A stretch of 64,000 nt of DNA from JBGQOG01 sp052113705 (GTDB lineage Bacteria > Pseudomonadota > Alphaproteobacteria > Rhodobacterales > Rhodobacteraceae). Within the stretch, counting starts at the first letter, position 1, and each line of letters begins with the position of its first letter. Below, in pieces: positions 37,392-46,221 of the stretch. The notes beneath the pieces are model-generated. The model saw only the letters and a list, made by a program, of their open reading frames with translations, was not told the DNA's origin and made no database searches. The position numbers were made by a program, and so were the translations under genes. The DNA lies in NCBI RefSeq assembly GCF_052113705.1, contig NZ_JBGQOG010000005.1, forward strand, positions 264,684 through 328,683. The letters are read 5' to 3'.

Positions 37392-40115
37392 ATGCCGGAT
37401 CTGCCGCGCCCTGAACCTGATGCCCTGCTGCCCGAAGCCCGCCGTGAAGGCCGGGGGCGGCTGAAGATATTCCTTGGCGCGGCCCCCGGCGTGGGCAAGA
37501 CCTACGCGATGTTGCAGGCGGCGCGGGCGCGGGCCTCCGAAGGGGTGACTGTGCTGGCGGGCGTGGTCGAAACCCATGGCCGCGCCGAGACCGAGGCGAT
37601 GCTGCGCGGGCTGGAGGTGCTGCCGCGCCGCCCGGTCTATCACAACGGTCGCATCCTGCAGGAAATGGACGCCGAGACGCTGATCGCCCGCCGCCCCGAT
37701 CTGGCGCTGATTGACGAGCTGGCGCATGCCAATCTCTCGGGCGGGCGGCATGAGAAACGCTGGCAGGATGTCGAGGATGTGCTGGCCGCGGGGATTGATG
37801 TCTACACCACGCTGAACGTGCAGCATGTCGAGACGCTGAACGACACGGTGGCGCGGATCACTGGGGTCAGGGTGCGCGAAACCGTGCCGGATGTAGTGCT
37901 GGCACTCGCCGATGAGATCGAGCTGGTCGATCTGCCGCCCGATGAGCTGATCGCGCGGCTGCGGGCGGGCAAGGTCTATGTGCAGGATCAGGCGGCGCGG
38001 GCGGTGGCGAATTTCTTTGCCAAGGGCAATCTGACCGCCCTGCGCGAACTTGCCATGCGCACCGCCGCCGACCGGGTGGATGCGCAGCTGCAGGAACACA
38101 TGGCGGCGCATGCCATTCAGGGGCCTTGGCCAACGCAGGAGCGTATCCTCGTGGTGCTGCCCGAAGGGGCGGTGGGGCGCGATGCGGTGCGGATCGGCAA
38201 ACGCTCGGCCGACCGGGCGCGGAGCGAATGGCTGGCAGTGGCGCTGACCAGCCTGCGGGCGGAAACCCGCGCGGATCAGGCAGGCGATGCGGCGCAGGAC
38301 GGGGGGCATGACGGGGCGCGCGACGGGCCGGCAGGGGCATTGCGGCTGGCCGAGCGGCTGGGGGCCGAGGTCAGCGTGCTGCAGACCGAGCGCGACGCGG
38401 TGCAGGAGGTGGTGGCCTTTGCCCGTGCCCATAACGTCCGCCGCATCGTGGTGCCGCGCCCGCGCCCCCGGGGGCGTCTCGCCTCCTGGCTCGCGCCGAC
38501 CGCGCACGAAATTGCGGTGGCGGGCCTTTTGCGCGCGGCGGTGCAGTTCGAGCTGACCCTCGTCACCGATGACGAAAGCCCGGCCCGCCAGCGCCAGCGG
38601 CCCGCCGCGCCCGCCTGGTCCGACGCCAGCCGCCGCATCGGCACGGTGGCACTGGCCGTGGGGGTGACGACGCTGGTGGCGATGGCCGCAGACCGGCTGG
38701 TGCCAGTGCTCAGCCTTTCGCTGATCTACATGACGACGGTGGTGGCGGTGGCGGCAAAGCTGGGCCGCTGGCCCTCGGTCGCGGCGGCGATCCTCAGCTT
38801 TGTGTTCTACAATCTCCTGTTCACCGAGCCGCGCTATACGCTGCATGTCTGGAATGAGGCGCAGTTTCTGACGCTGCTTCTGTTTCTGGTCGCCTCGATC
38901 CTGACCGGCAATCTGGCGGCGCGGCTGCGCGAACGGGTCATCGCGCAGCGCGCCATCGCGGACCGCACGCGCAAACTCTATGACTTTTCGCGCAAGGCGG
39001 CGGCGGCGGCCTCGGTGGATGATGTGGTCTGGGCGGCGGTCAGCCATGTGGCGGCGGTGCTGGAATGCGAGTCGATCCTGCTGTTGCCCGATGCCGAGGG
39101 GCGGCTGGCCATCGTCGGGGCGTTCCCGCCCGAAGACCGGATGGAACCGCGCGAGATTTCCGCCGCGCGCTATGCCTATGAGCACGGCGAACCGGCGGGC
39201 AAAGGCTCGGCCACGCTGCCCGCCTCGCGCTGGTTGTTTCTGCCGCTGGCGGCCTCGGAGCGGCGCATCGGCGTGCTGGGGCTGAGCTATGCCGATGGCC
39301 GCGAACCGGCGCCGGGAGACCGCCGTCTGGTGGAGGCGCTGGCCGATCAGGTGGCGCTGGCGCTGGAGCGGGTGCGGCTGGCCGATGATCTCGCGCAAAG
39401 CCGGGTGCTGAGCGAGACCGAACGTCTGCGTTCGGCGCTGCTCTCCTCGGTCAGCCATGATCTGCGCACGCCGCTGGTCTCGATCCTGGGCGCGGCAGAG
39501 GGGTTGGAGCAAGCCGGGCTGAGCGAGGGCAGCCGCAGCCTGCTGGCCGGGACCATCCGCGAGGAGGGCGAGCGGTTGGACCGCTATATCCAGAACCTGC
39601 TGGACATGACCCGGCTGGGGCATGGGGCGCTGAAACCGCGCACCACCGCCACCGATCTGCGCGAACTGGCAGGGGCCGCACGGCACCGGCTGCGGGGTGT
39701 CTTGCGCGGTCAATCGGTTGCTGTGACCATCCCCGCCGATTTGACGCCGGTGGAGGTGGACCCGATGCTGATCGAGCAGGTTCTGGTGAACATCCTTGAT
39801 AACGCCCGCAAATATGCCGGGCCCGACAGTCCGATCCGCATCGGGGCCGAGGTTTGGCGCGGGCGGGCGCTTCTCTCGGTGGAGGATGACGGGCCGGGCC
39901 TGCCACCGGGGGCCGCCGCGCAGGTCTTTGACATGTTCTGGCGCGCCGAGCAGGGTGATGGTGGGCGCACCGGCACCGGTCTGGGCCTTGCCATTTGCAA
40001 AGGGATCGTGGAAGCCCATGGCGGCAAGATCCGCGCCGAAGCCGTGCATCCGGACGGGCGGGGCACGCGGATCGTGATGGAACTGCCGCTCTGGAACCCC
40101 GAGGTGTCACATTGA
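37392..40115 (+). CDS. kdpD: KdpD, osmosensitive K+ channel histidine kinase
   Basis: 907-residue sensor kinase. KdpD domain with Walker A GAAPGVGKT (about 29-37), a universal-stress-protein-like region about 250-370, four membrane helices about 410-510, a GAF-like domain about 520-660, the H-box SVSHDLRTPLVS with H689, and the ATPase domain with NILDNARKYA and DDGPGLPPG near 795-840. Length matches E. coli KdpD. It ends in a 4-base TTGA overlap with kdpE. It responds to K+ and osmotic stress and drives kdpFABC. Confidence 0.96.
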   Translation: MPDLPRPEPDALLPEARREGRGRLKIFLGAAPGVGKTYAMLQAARARASEGVTVLAGVVETHGRAETEAMLRGLEVLPRRPVYHNGRILQEMDAETLIARRPDLALIDELAHANLSGGRHEKRWQDVEDVLAAGIDVYTTLNVQHVETLNDTVARITGVRVRETVPDVVLALADEIELVDLPPDELIARLRAGKVYVQDQAARAVANFFAKGNLTALRELAMRTAADRVDAQLQEHMAAHAIQGPWPTQERILVVLPEGAVGRDAVRIGKRSADRARSEWLAVALTSLRAETRADQAGDAAQDGGHDGARDGPAGALRLAERLGAEVSVLQTERDAVQEVVAFARAHNVRRIVVPRPRPRGRLASWLAPTAHEIAVAGLLRAAVQFELTLVTDDESPARQRQRPAAPAWSDASRRIGTVALAVGVTTLVAMAADRLVPVLSLSLIYMTTVVAVAAKLGRWPSVAAAILSFVFYNLLFTEPRYTLHVWNEAQFLTLLLFLVASILTGNLAARLRERVIAQRAIADRTRKLYDFSRKAAAAASVDDVVWAAVSHVAAVLECESILLLPDAEGRLAIVGAFPPEDRMEPREISAARYAYEHGEPAGKGSATLPASRWLFLPLAASERRIGVLGLSYADGREPAPGDRRLVEALADQVALALERVRLADDLAQSRVLSETERLRSALLSSVSHDLRTPLVSILGAAEGLEQAGLSEGSRSLLAGTIREEGERLDRYIQNLLDMTRLGHGALKPRTTATDLRELAGAARHRLRGVLRGQSVAVTIPADLTPVEVDPMLIEQVLVNILDNARKYAGPDSPIRIGAEVWRGRALLSVEDDGPGLPPGAAAQVFDMFWRAEQGDGGRTGTGLGLAICKGIVEAHGGKIRAEAVHPDGRGTRIVMELPLWNPEVSH

Positions 40116-40801
40116 ACCCAGCGCAAGCCCGCATCCTGATCGTTGAGGACGAAGCGCCGATCCGGCGGTTTTTGCGGCTGGCGCTGGAGGCCGAGGGGCA
40201 TCTGGTCTCGGAGGCCGCCACCGCGCGGGACGGGATCGCGCTGGCGGCGAAAGAAGCCCCGGCGGTGATGATCCTTGACCTCGGTCTGCCGGATGCCGAT
40301 GGGATCACCGTGCTGAAGGCGGTGCGCGAATGGTCGCAGATGCCGGTGCTGATCCTGTCGGTGCGCAGCGATGAGGCGGGCAAGATCGCGGGCTTTGATG
40401 CGGGCGCGCAGGATTACGTCACCAAACCGTTTTCCACCGGCGAGTTGCTGGCCCGTCTGCGCGGCCTTTTGCGTGACCGCGCGCGCGAGGCGGCTCCGGC
40501 GGTGCTGACCCTCGGGCCGCTGCGCATTGATGCGGCGGACCATCGGGCGGCCTTGCAGGGCGAGGATCTTAAACTCACGCGGCGCGAGTTTGATCTGTTG
40601 TGGCTTTTGGCCAGCCATGCCGGGCGGCTGGTGACACAAAAGATGATCCTGAGCGCGATCTGGGGCCCGGCTCACACCGAGGACAGCCAGTATCTGCGCG
40701 TCTATATCCGGCAATTGCGCGCCAAACTGGGCGATGATGCGGCCGATCCCCGGTGGATTTTCACCGAGCCGGGGGTGGGATACCGGCTCAGCGACAGCTG
40801 A
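40112..40801 (+). CDS. kdpE: KdpE, OmpR-family response regulator
   Basis: 229 residues: receiver about 1-120 with acidic pair VEDE (12-14), phospho-acceptor D56 in MILDLGLPDADG and lysine in TKPFSTGELLARLR; winged-helix DNA-binding domain about 130-229 with LTRREFDLLWLLASHAGRLVTQ. TTG at 40112 is the only sensible start: it overlaps the kdpD stop and has GAGGTG 5 bases upstream. Likely binds TTTACGCG boxes ahead of kdpF. Confidence 0.95.
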   Translation: MNPAQARILIVEDEAPIRRFLRLALEAEGHLVSEAATARDGIALAAKEAPAVMILDLGLPDADGITVLKAVREWSQMPVLILSVRSDEAGKIAGFDAGAQDYVTKPFSTGELLARLRGLLRDRAREAAPAVLTLGPLRIDAADHRAALQGEDLKLTRREFDLLWLLASHAGRLVTQKMILSAIWGPAHTEDSQYLRVYIRQLRAKLGDDAADPRWIFTEPGVGYRLSDS

Positions 40802-41142
40802 GCGCGGCCGCGCCGCCGCCCGATGGCCCCGGCGCGCGGCCGCAGGTCCGTGTCGGTCTTGGTAACTGCTCCCACCCGCTGCCTCCTCCCAGCCAAGCGC
40901 TGCCATTTGGGCGGTTTTGGGGGAAGCCTTGCCCGATCCGGAAGGTGGCAGGAGGCGCGATTATCTTCATATAGGTAATATACTATCGGCTAAATATGCA
41001 TGTTTTGCGAATGCGTAGATACTTCATTCGATAAATATACTTGAAACCTAAAATAAAAAGTGAAAATGTGACCGTGACGCCGGGCGACTCATGCTGTGGC
41101 GCTCTGGGCGCAAAGTTCAGTCAACGGGGAGAGAGGGAAATC
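40802..41142. promoter_or_regulatory. Gap between kdpE and the cupin operon
   Basis: 341 bases without a gene. GC-rich hairpin at 40804-40843, then an AT-rich segment (about 40960-41075) with many TATA-like boxes that probably holds the cupin-operon promoter. Confidence 0.5.
40804..40843 (+). terminator. Hairpin after kdpE
   Basis: GCGGCCGCGC and GCGCGGCCGC form a perfect 10-bp stem around a 20-base loop right after the kdpE stop. No T-run follows. Confidence 0.4.
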
Positions 41143-41568
41143 ATGACCGACAAGATTGTGCCGGTGGTCACGCGCGGCAGCGAGTTGGATGGCAGCACCA
41201 ATCAATCGGGCGATTGCGTCCGCAAATCAGGCGTCAGCCCGCAGCACACTCCTGCCACCAAGATCTGGTTCGGCCGGGTCAGCAATGAGCCGGGCCACCG
41301 CTCGCCGCCGCACCACCATGAGGAATGCGAAACCGGCGGCTATGTGCTGAAAGGCCACGGCCGGATCTATTTCGGGGCGGATTACGCCGAGTTTGTCGAC
41401 CTATACGAAGGTGACTTTGTCTTTGTGCCGCCGTTCATGCCGCATGTTGAGGTGAACATGAGCACGACTGAGGAGCTGGTCTGGCTGACCTGCCGCACGC
41501 CGGACAATCTGGTCACCAATCTGCCCGACGTGCCGGATGCGCAGCTTGCAGGCTATCGCCGCCCCTAA
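41143..41568 (+). CDS. Cupin-domain protein
   Basis: 141-residue single-domain cupin. Motif 1 is in HRSPPHHHEECETGGYVLKGHGRIYFG (about 49-75), with metal-binding HHH and E; motif 2 is in GDFVFVPPFMPHVEVN (about 94-109). May be a dioxygenase, isomerase or sensor; the family is too broad to say. ATG at 41143 has GAGAGGGAAA upstream. First gene of a four-gene operon with an FAH-family hydrolase, an SDR and an outer-membrane protein. Confidence 0.85.
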   Translation: MTDKIVPVVTRGSELDGSTNQSGDCVRKSGVSPQHTPATKIWFGRVSNEPGHRSPPHHHEECETGGYVLKGHGRIYFGADYAEFVDLYEGDFVFVPPFMPHVEVNMSTTEELVWLTCRTPDNLVTNLPDVPDAQLAGYRRP

Positions 41569-41629
41569 GCGTGCGGCGGCGCGTCGCGCGTGCGGACCCT
41601 TGCCCCCAGATCACATAAGGAAACCGGAA

Positions 41630-42472
41630 TTGAAACTTCTGAGGTTCGGAGAAAGGGGCGCGGAGCGTCCCGGCCTGCTGGATGCCGAGGGCCGTTTGCG
41701 CGACCTGTCCGGCATTCTGGATGACATCACCCCGGCCGCGCTGACGCCGCGGGCGCTGGACCGGTTGCGGGCGCTGGATCCGTCCAGCCTGCCGCTGGTG
41801 CCGGGGCTGCCGCGCATCGGGGCGCCGCTGTCTGGGATTGGAAAATTCCTTTGTGTCGGGCTGAACTATGCCGACCACGCGCGCGAAACCGGCAAGGAGC
41901 CGCCCGCCGAACCGGTGCTGTTCTCCAAGGCGATCAGCGCCGTCTGTGGCCCGAATGATGATGTGGAAATTCCCCGTGGCTCTGACCGCACGGACTGGGA
42001 AGTCGAGCTGGGCATTGTCATCGGCAGCCGCGCGAAATATGTCAGCGAAGCCGAGGCGATGGCGCATGTCGCGGGCTATGTGCTGGTGAATGATGTCTCG
42101 GAGCGGCGCTTTCAGTCAGAGCGCGGCGGGCAATGGATCAAGGGCAAAAGCCACGATACCTTTGGCCCGATCGGTCCCTGGATCGCCACGCGTGACGAAA
42201 TCCCCGATCCGCAGGCGCTCGATCTGTGGCTGGATGTCGACGGCACGCGGCGCCAGACCGGCAACACCCGGACGATGATCTTCCCGGTGGCGCATCTGGT
42301 GCACTACATTTCGCAATTCATGACGCTGGAGCCGGGCGACATCATCGCCACCGGCACGCCGCCGGGCGTCGGGCTGGGCATGACGCCGCCGACTTTCCTG
42401 CGCGAGGGCCAGGTGGTCACGCTGGGCATCCCGGGACTGGGCGAGCAGCGCCAGCGCATGGTGCAGGCATGA
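41630..42472 (+). CDS. Fumarylacetoacetate-hydrolase-family protein
   Basis: 280-residue FAH-fold enzyme acting on a 2,4-diketo or 2-keto-enoic acid. Metal ligands and active site: VGLNYADHARETG (about 76-88), DRTDWEVELGIVIG (about 120-133; D/E-x-E ligands), YVLVNDVSERRFQ and SHDTFGPIGPW. TTG at 41630 is the probable start (AAGGA 7 bases upstream); earlier reading overlaps the cupin. The stop overlaps the SDR start (ATGA). Ureidoglycolate-lyase-like and diketo-acid hydrolase roles are both possible. Confidence 0.88.
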   Translation: MKLLRFGERGAERPGLLDAEGRLRDLSGILDDITPAALTPRALDRLRALDPSSLPLVPGLPRIGAPLSGIGKFLCVGLNYADHARETGKEPPAEPVLFSKAISAVCGPNDDVEIPRGSDRTDWEVELGIVIGSRAKYVSEAEAMAHVAGYVLVNDVSERRFQSERGGQWIKGKSHDTFGPIGPWIATRDEIPDPQALDLWLDVDGTRRQTGNTRTMIFPVAHLVHYISQFMTLEPGDIIATGTPPGVGLGMTPPTFLREGQVVTLGIPGLGEQRQRMVQA

Positions 42473-43275
42473 ACGGGTTTGACAAAGCCCGCGCGGCGCT
42501 GACCGACCTGACCGGGCGCAGTGCCATCGTGACCGGCGCGGGCCGGGGCCAGGGCGCGGTTGAAGCCGAGATGCTGGCGCGGGCCGGGGCGGCGGTCTGG
42601 CTCTGCGATGTTCTGGTCGCAGAGGGCGAGGCGCTTGCGGCGCGGTTGCGCGGCGAGGGGTTGCAGGCCGAATTTCTGGCGCTGGATGTCACCGATGCCG
42701 CGAATTGGGCAACCGTGGTTGCGGCGGTGACGGCCGCGACGGGGCGGCTGGATGTATTGGTCAACAACGCCGGGATCATCAACCGCAAGCTGATCCGTGA
42801 CATGTCGCCCGCCGAATGGTCAAAGGTGATCGAGGTCAATCTGACAGGTGCTTTTCTGGGCATCAAGACAGCGGCACCGGTGATGGCCGAAACCGGGGGC
42901 GGCAGCATCGTCAACATCTCGTCCAACAGCGCGTTTTCGGGGCATTACGACCCGGCCTATACCGCCTCCAAATGGGGTCTGCGGGGGCTGACGCGCTCAG
43001 CGGCGATGGAATATGCCGAAGCGGGGGTACGGGTGAATGCGGTCTGTCCGGGGCTGATCGTCACCGATCTGAACCGTGGGTCGCCGCATCTGGCACCGAT
43101 GATCGGGATGACGCCGATGGCGCGCAGCGGTGAGGCCGAAGAGGTCGCGCAGCTGGTGCTGTTTTTGGCTGCGGAGGGTTCGGGCTTTATCACCGGTGAG
43201 GATTTCGTCATCGACGGGGGCTTTACCGCCGGTGCGGCCTATCGCCGGGTGGCCCGCGAAACCGGGCTTCTCTAG
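42469..43275 (+). CDS. Short-chain dehydrogenase/reductase
   Basis: 268-residue classical SDR. Cofactor loop TGAGRGQG (about 22-29), NNAGI (about 98), serine in NISSNSAFSGH, YTASK catalytic pair (about 165-169) and a C-terminal FVIDGGF. Overlaps the FAH gene by 4 bases. Together these two could form a dehydrogenase plus diketo-hydrolase pathway, as in deoxy-sugar acid catabolism, but the substrate is unknown. Confidence 0.9.
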   Translation: MNGFDKARAALTDLTGRSAIVTGAGRGQGAVEAEMLARAGAAVWLCDVLVAEGEALAARLRGEGLQAEFLALDVTDAANWATVVAAVTAATGRLDVLVNNAGIINRKLIRDMSPAEWSKVIEVNLTGAFLGIKTAAPVMAETGGGSIVNISSNSAFSGHYDPAYTASKWGLRGLTRSAAMEYAEAGVRVNAVCPGLIVTDLNRGSPHLAPMIGMTPMARSGEAEEVAQLVLFLAAEGSGFITGEDFVIDGGFTAGAAYRRVARETGLL

Positions 43276-43387
43276 GCGCAAGCGGCGGTTCCGTGCCCTG
43301 CGGCGCGCGGAACCCATGCCGGTACAGCCGCAGACACCGGACGCCTTTCCGGGGTGCGCAGCCGAGCCACCAACAGGGAAAGCCAAA

Positions 43388-44305
43388 ATGACTCCTTTCA
43401 AAGGACTGATGACACGCGCCGCAGCTGGGCTGACGGCGCTCTGCCTTGCCATGCCCGCCACCGCCCGTGAACCGGGCGTGCCGCCCACCATCCCGCCCGG
43501 CGCCACCATGGGCGTCCCCATCGCCGCATCACCACCGCCGGGGCTCTATTTCAGCCTGCGCAGCGGCTATTCCGACACCACCTTGCGCGACGGGCAGGGC
43601 GATGCGATGGGCGCCGATGTCCGCATCCGCGACACGGCGCTGCAATTCCTGTGGGTGCCCGGCACGCAGTTCTGGGGGGCCGATTACAAGGCCATGGTGC
43701 TGCTGCCGATCCTGGACATCCACCAGACCTTGTCCGCGCCGATGGGCAGCGGCAGCGCGGGCAAAACCGGGCTGGGCAATGTGGAAATCCGCCCGGTGGA
43801 TCTGTCCTGGCAGATCGAGCCGGGGATCTTTGTGAATGCCGGGTTCAGCATTCATGCCCCCACCGGCTATTGGAGCGGCACCGCGCCCGTCAGCACGGCG
43901 GGCCATTTCTGGTCACTCGCCCCCAGCGTCGGCTTCAGCTATCTGCGCGATGGCTGGAACCTGTCGGCGCATGCGATCTACTTCGTCAACGGGCGCAACC
44001 GGGACAACGGCTACCGCTCGGGCAATGAGATCAACCTGAACCTGACCGCAATGAAAGGCGTTGGCGACTGGAGCCTGGGGCCGGTGGCCTATTGGCGCAA
44101 GCAGGTCAGCGGGGATGACAACGGCGGCACGGCCTATGGCGGCACCCGCTTTGGCCGCGCGGAACAGCTGGCGCTGGGGCTGGGGGTTACCAGACAGATC
44201 GGCAAGGTCAGCGCCAATCTGATGCTCACCGATGATGTGGTGGCCAAAAACACGCTGGGCGGGCAACGGCTGTGGGTGAATTTCACCTTGCCGCTGGGCC
44301 AGTAA
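43388..44305 (+). CDS. Phenol MetA-type outer-membrane transporter protein
   Basis: 305 residues, signal peptide about 1-25 (...LAMPATAREP). The rest is alternating beta strands with aromatic belts: PGLYFSLRSGYSDTTLRD, LSWQIEPGIFVNAGFSIHAPTG, FSYLRDGWNLSAHAIYFVNGRN, ending in LWVNFTLPLGQ. This matches the MetA-pathway-of-phenol-degradation / SphA family of beta-barrel proteins linked to aromatic uptake. ATG at 43388 with AGGGAAAG upstream. Last gene before a terminator. Confidence 0.8.
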   Translation: MTPFKGLMTRAAAGLTALCLAMPATAREPGVPPTIPPGATMGVPIAASPPPGLYFSLRSGYSDTTLRDGQGDAMGADVRIRDTALQFLWVPGTQFWGADYKAMVLLPILDIHQTLSAPMGSGSAGKTGLGNVEIRPVDLSWQIEPGIFVNAGFSIHAPTGYWSGTAPVSTAGHFWSLAPSVGFSYLRDGWNLSAHAIYFVNGRNRDNGYRSGNEINLNLTAMKGVGDWSLGPVAYWRKQVSGDDNGGTAYGGTRFGRAEQLALGLGVTRQIGKVSANLMLTDDVVAKNTLGGQRLWVNFTLPLGQ

Positions 44306-44313
44306 AGCAAAAA

Positions 44314-44336
44314 CCGGGGCGGTACTGCCGCCCCGG
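44314..44336. terminator. Bidirectional hairpin between convergent operons
   Basis: CCGGGGCGG and CCGCCCCGG form a 9-bp stem with a 5-base loop, preceded by AAAA and followed by CTGTTT, so it can work in both directions. Confidence 0.75.
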
Positions 44337-44376
44337 CTGTTTCGGGGTTTCCTGTGGTCTGTTGCGGGACCGGAGC

Positions 44377-44390
44377 CCGTCATATGACGG
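44377..44390. promoter_or_regulatory. Perfect palindrome CCGTCATATGACGG
   Basis: 14-bp perfect palindrome about 100 bases past the end of the ABC ATPase gene, between convergent operons. Could be a protein site of unknown use. Confidence 0.3.
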
Positions 44391-44488
44391 TTGCGACGGG
44401 GGTGCCGATACGCAGACCCGCCCCCACCCCCGCCCCCGCCCGCTGCGGTGGCGGCAAGCGGGGGTCATCTGTCTCCTTCTGCGTCGGT

Positions 44489-45358
44489 TCAGGCCAACCA
44501 ATCGGCATCAATTTCGGGCAGCGGAACCGCCGCGATCAGCTTTTGGGTGACAGCCGAGGCGGGCCGCGCAAAGACCTCCTCCACCCGGCCCTGTTCAACA
44601 ATCTCACCGTGATTGAGCACGATCACATGGCTGCACAAATGCCGGATCACGCTGAGATCATGGCTGATAAAGGCCACCGTCAGCCCCATCTCGCGCGCCA
44701 GATCCTGCAAGAGCGCCAGAACGCGGGCCTGACTGGACACATCCAGCCCGGAGACGATTTCATCGGCCAGAATGAACCGGGGCCGCACGGCGATGGCGCG
44801 GGCGATGCCCACCCGTTGCCGCTGGCCGCCGGACAGCTCATGCGGGAACCGCTCGGCAAAGGCCGGGCCCAGACCCACCCGCTCCAGCACGGCTTCGGCA
44901 TCCGCGCGGCTGCCCCCGATGCCAAACCGCCGCATCGGTGCCGCGACGATCTGCCAGACCCGGTGCCGGGGATTGAGCGAGGACATCGGGTCCTGAAAGA
45001 TCATCTGCAAATCCCGGCGCAGCGGCGCCAGATCCGCCTCGGGGTGCTGCGCAATATCCTGCCCGTCCCAGAGCACGCGCCCGGCATCGGGGCGCAGGAG
45101 CCGCACCATCACCCGGCCGAGCGTGGATTTGCCCGAACCGCTTTCGCCGACAATCCCGGTGACAGACCCTTCGGGGATCTCGAAATCCAGCCCCTTCAGC
45201 ACCTCAATCCGCGGCGCTTTGCCAAAGAGCGGCTTGGCCGCGCGGTCTGCGAACGAGAGCCGCAACCCCTCCACCCGAAACAACGGTTGCGGGGCAGGCA
45301 GGGGCCGCGGTCCGGCGGGCAGGGCAGGGGGCAGACTGGGGATCGGAACGACACTCAT
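44489..45358 (-). CDS. Opp/Dpp-type ABC transporter ATPase (second)
   Basis: 289 residues. Walker A GESGSGKST (about 70-78), Q-loop MIFQDPMSSLNP, signature LSGGQRQRV (about 175), Walker B FILADEIVSGLDV, H-loop SHDLSVI. The C-terminal peptide-transporter extension with its Cys motif is absent, so the protein is shorter than OppF. It overlaps the neighbouring ATPase gene by 4 bases; last gene of the ABC operon. Confidence 0.93.
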   Translation of the reverse strand: MSVVPIPSLPPALPAGPRPLPAPQPLFRVEGLRLSFADRAAKPLFGKAPRIEVLKGLDFEIPEGSVTGIVGESGSGKSTLGRVMVRLLRPDAGRVLWDGQDIAQHPEADLAPLRRDLQMIFQDPMSSLNPRHRVWQIVAAPMRRFGIGGSRADAEAVLERVGLGPAFAERFPHELSGGQRQRVGIARAIAVRPRFILADEIVSGLDVSSQARVLALLQDLAREMGLTVAFISHDLSVIRHLCSHVIVLNHGEIVEQGRVEEVFARPASAVTQKLIAAVPLPEIDADWLA

Positions 45359-46221
45359 GCGGTGAACCTCGCGGCGGCGGCCTGCTCGGCGCGCAGGGCG
45401 GCAATCACCGCCTCGGGCACCGGCGCAAAGGCGGCTGTGGGATGGGCGTAATTGGGCGTGGCGCGGATCAGGGCGGCGGTATAGGCGTGATCGGGCGCGG
45501 TCATCAGCTTTGCCGTCGGACCGGATTCCACGATCCGACCGTTGTAGAGCACGGTCACGCTTTGGCTGATCTTGGCCACCACCCCCATGTCATGGGTGAC
45601 AAAGAGGACGGCGGTTCCCGTCTCTTCCTGCAGGCCGCGGATGATCCGCAAAATCTCGCGTTGCACGGTCACATCCAGTGCGGTTGTCGGCTCATCGGCC
45701 ACGATCAGACGGGGGGCGGGCGCAAAGGCCGCGGCGATCAGCACCCGCTGCCGCATCCCGCCCGAAAGCTCATGCGGATAGCTGCGCATGACCCGGCCGG
45801 GGTTGCGGATCTGCACCCGGTCGAGCAGGTCCAGCGCCTTGGCCTCGGCCCGCGCGCGCGACCAGCCGTGAATGCGCACCAAAGGATCGGTGATCTGCAC
45901 GCCGATCTTGCGCACCGGGTTCAGCGCGGTCAGCGGATCCTGCGGAATGAGCGCGGCCACTTCGGCAACCCGCTGCCGGCGTTGCCGGGGCGTCAGACCG
46001 CCGAGCGGGGCACCGCCCAGCATAATCTCGCCCTCGGGCATTTTCAGACCGGGCGGCAAAATGCCCAGCACCGCCTTGCCGATCATTGATTTCCCGGCGC
46101 CGCTTTCGCCGACCAGCGCGCGCACCTCGCCGGGGGCCACGTTCAGCGAGACTTGGTCGAGGAGGCGGTGCCCGTCCGGCAAGGCGATGGCCAGATTGGT
46201 GATTTCAAGCATCTGTGTCAT
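45355..46221 (-). CDS. Opp/Dpp-type ABC transporter ATPase (first)
   Basis: 288 residues. Walker A GESGAGKS (about 38-45), Q-loop LIPQDPLTALNPV, signature LSGGMRQRV, Walker B RLIVADEPTTALDV, H-loop THDMGVV. Forms the ATPase heterodimer with its neighbour. Overlaps the permease gene by 4 bases. Confidence 0.94.
   Translation of the reverse strand: MTQMLEITNLAIALPDGHRLLDQVSLNVAPGEVRALVGESGAGKSMIGKAVLGILPPGLKMPEGEIMLGGAPLGGLTPRQRRQRVAEVAALIPQDPLTALNPVRKIGVQITDPLVRIHGWSRARAEAKALDLLDRVQIRNPGRVMRSYPHELSGGMRQRVLIAAAFAPAPRLIVADEPTTALDVTVQREILRIIRGLQEETGTAVLFVTHDMGVVAKISQSVTVLYNGRIVESGPTAKLMTAPDHAYTAALIRATPNYAHPTAAFAPVPEAVIAALRAEQAAAARFTA

Noticed and set aside
36996..40049. Open frame of about 1017 residues antisense to kdpD and kdpC
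   Set aside because: High GC content suppresses stop codons; the product is Arg/His/Gln/Pro-rich with no domain, while the opposite strand encodes full KdpD.
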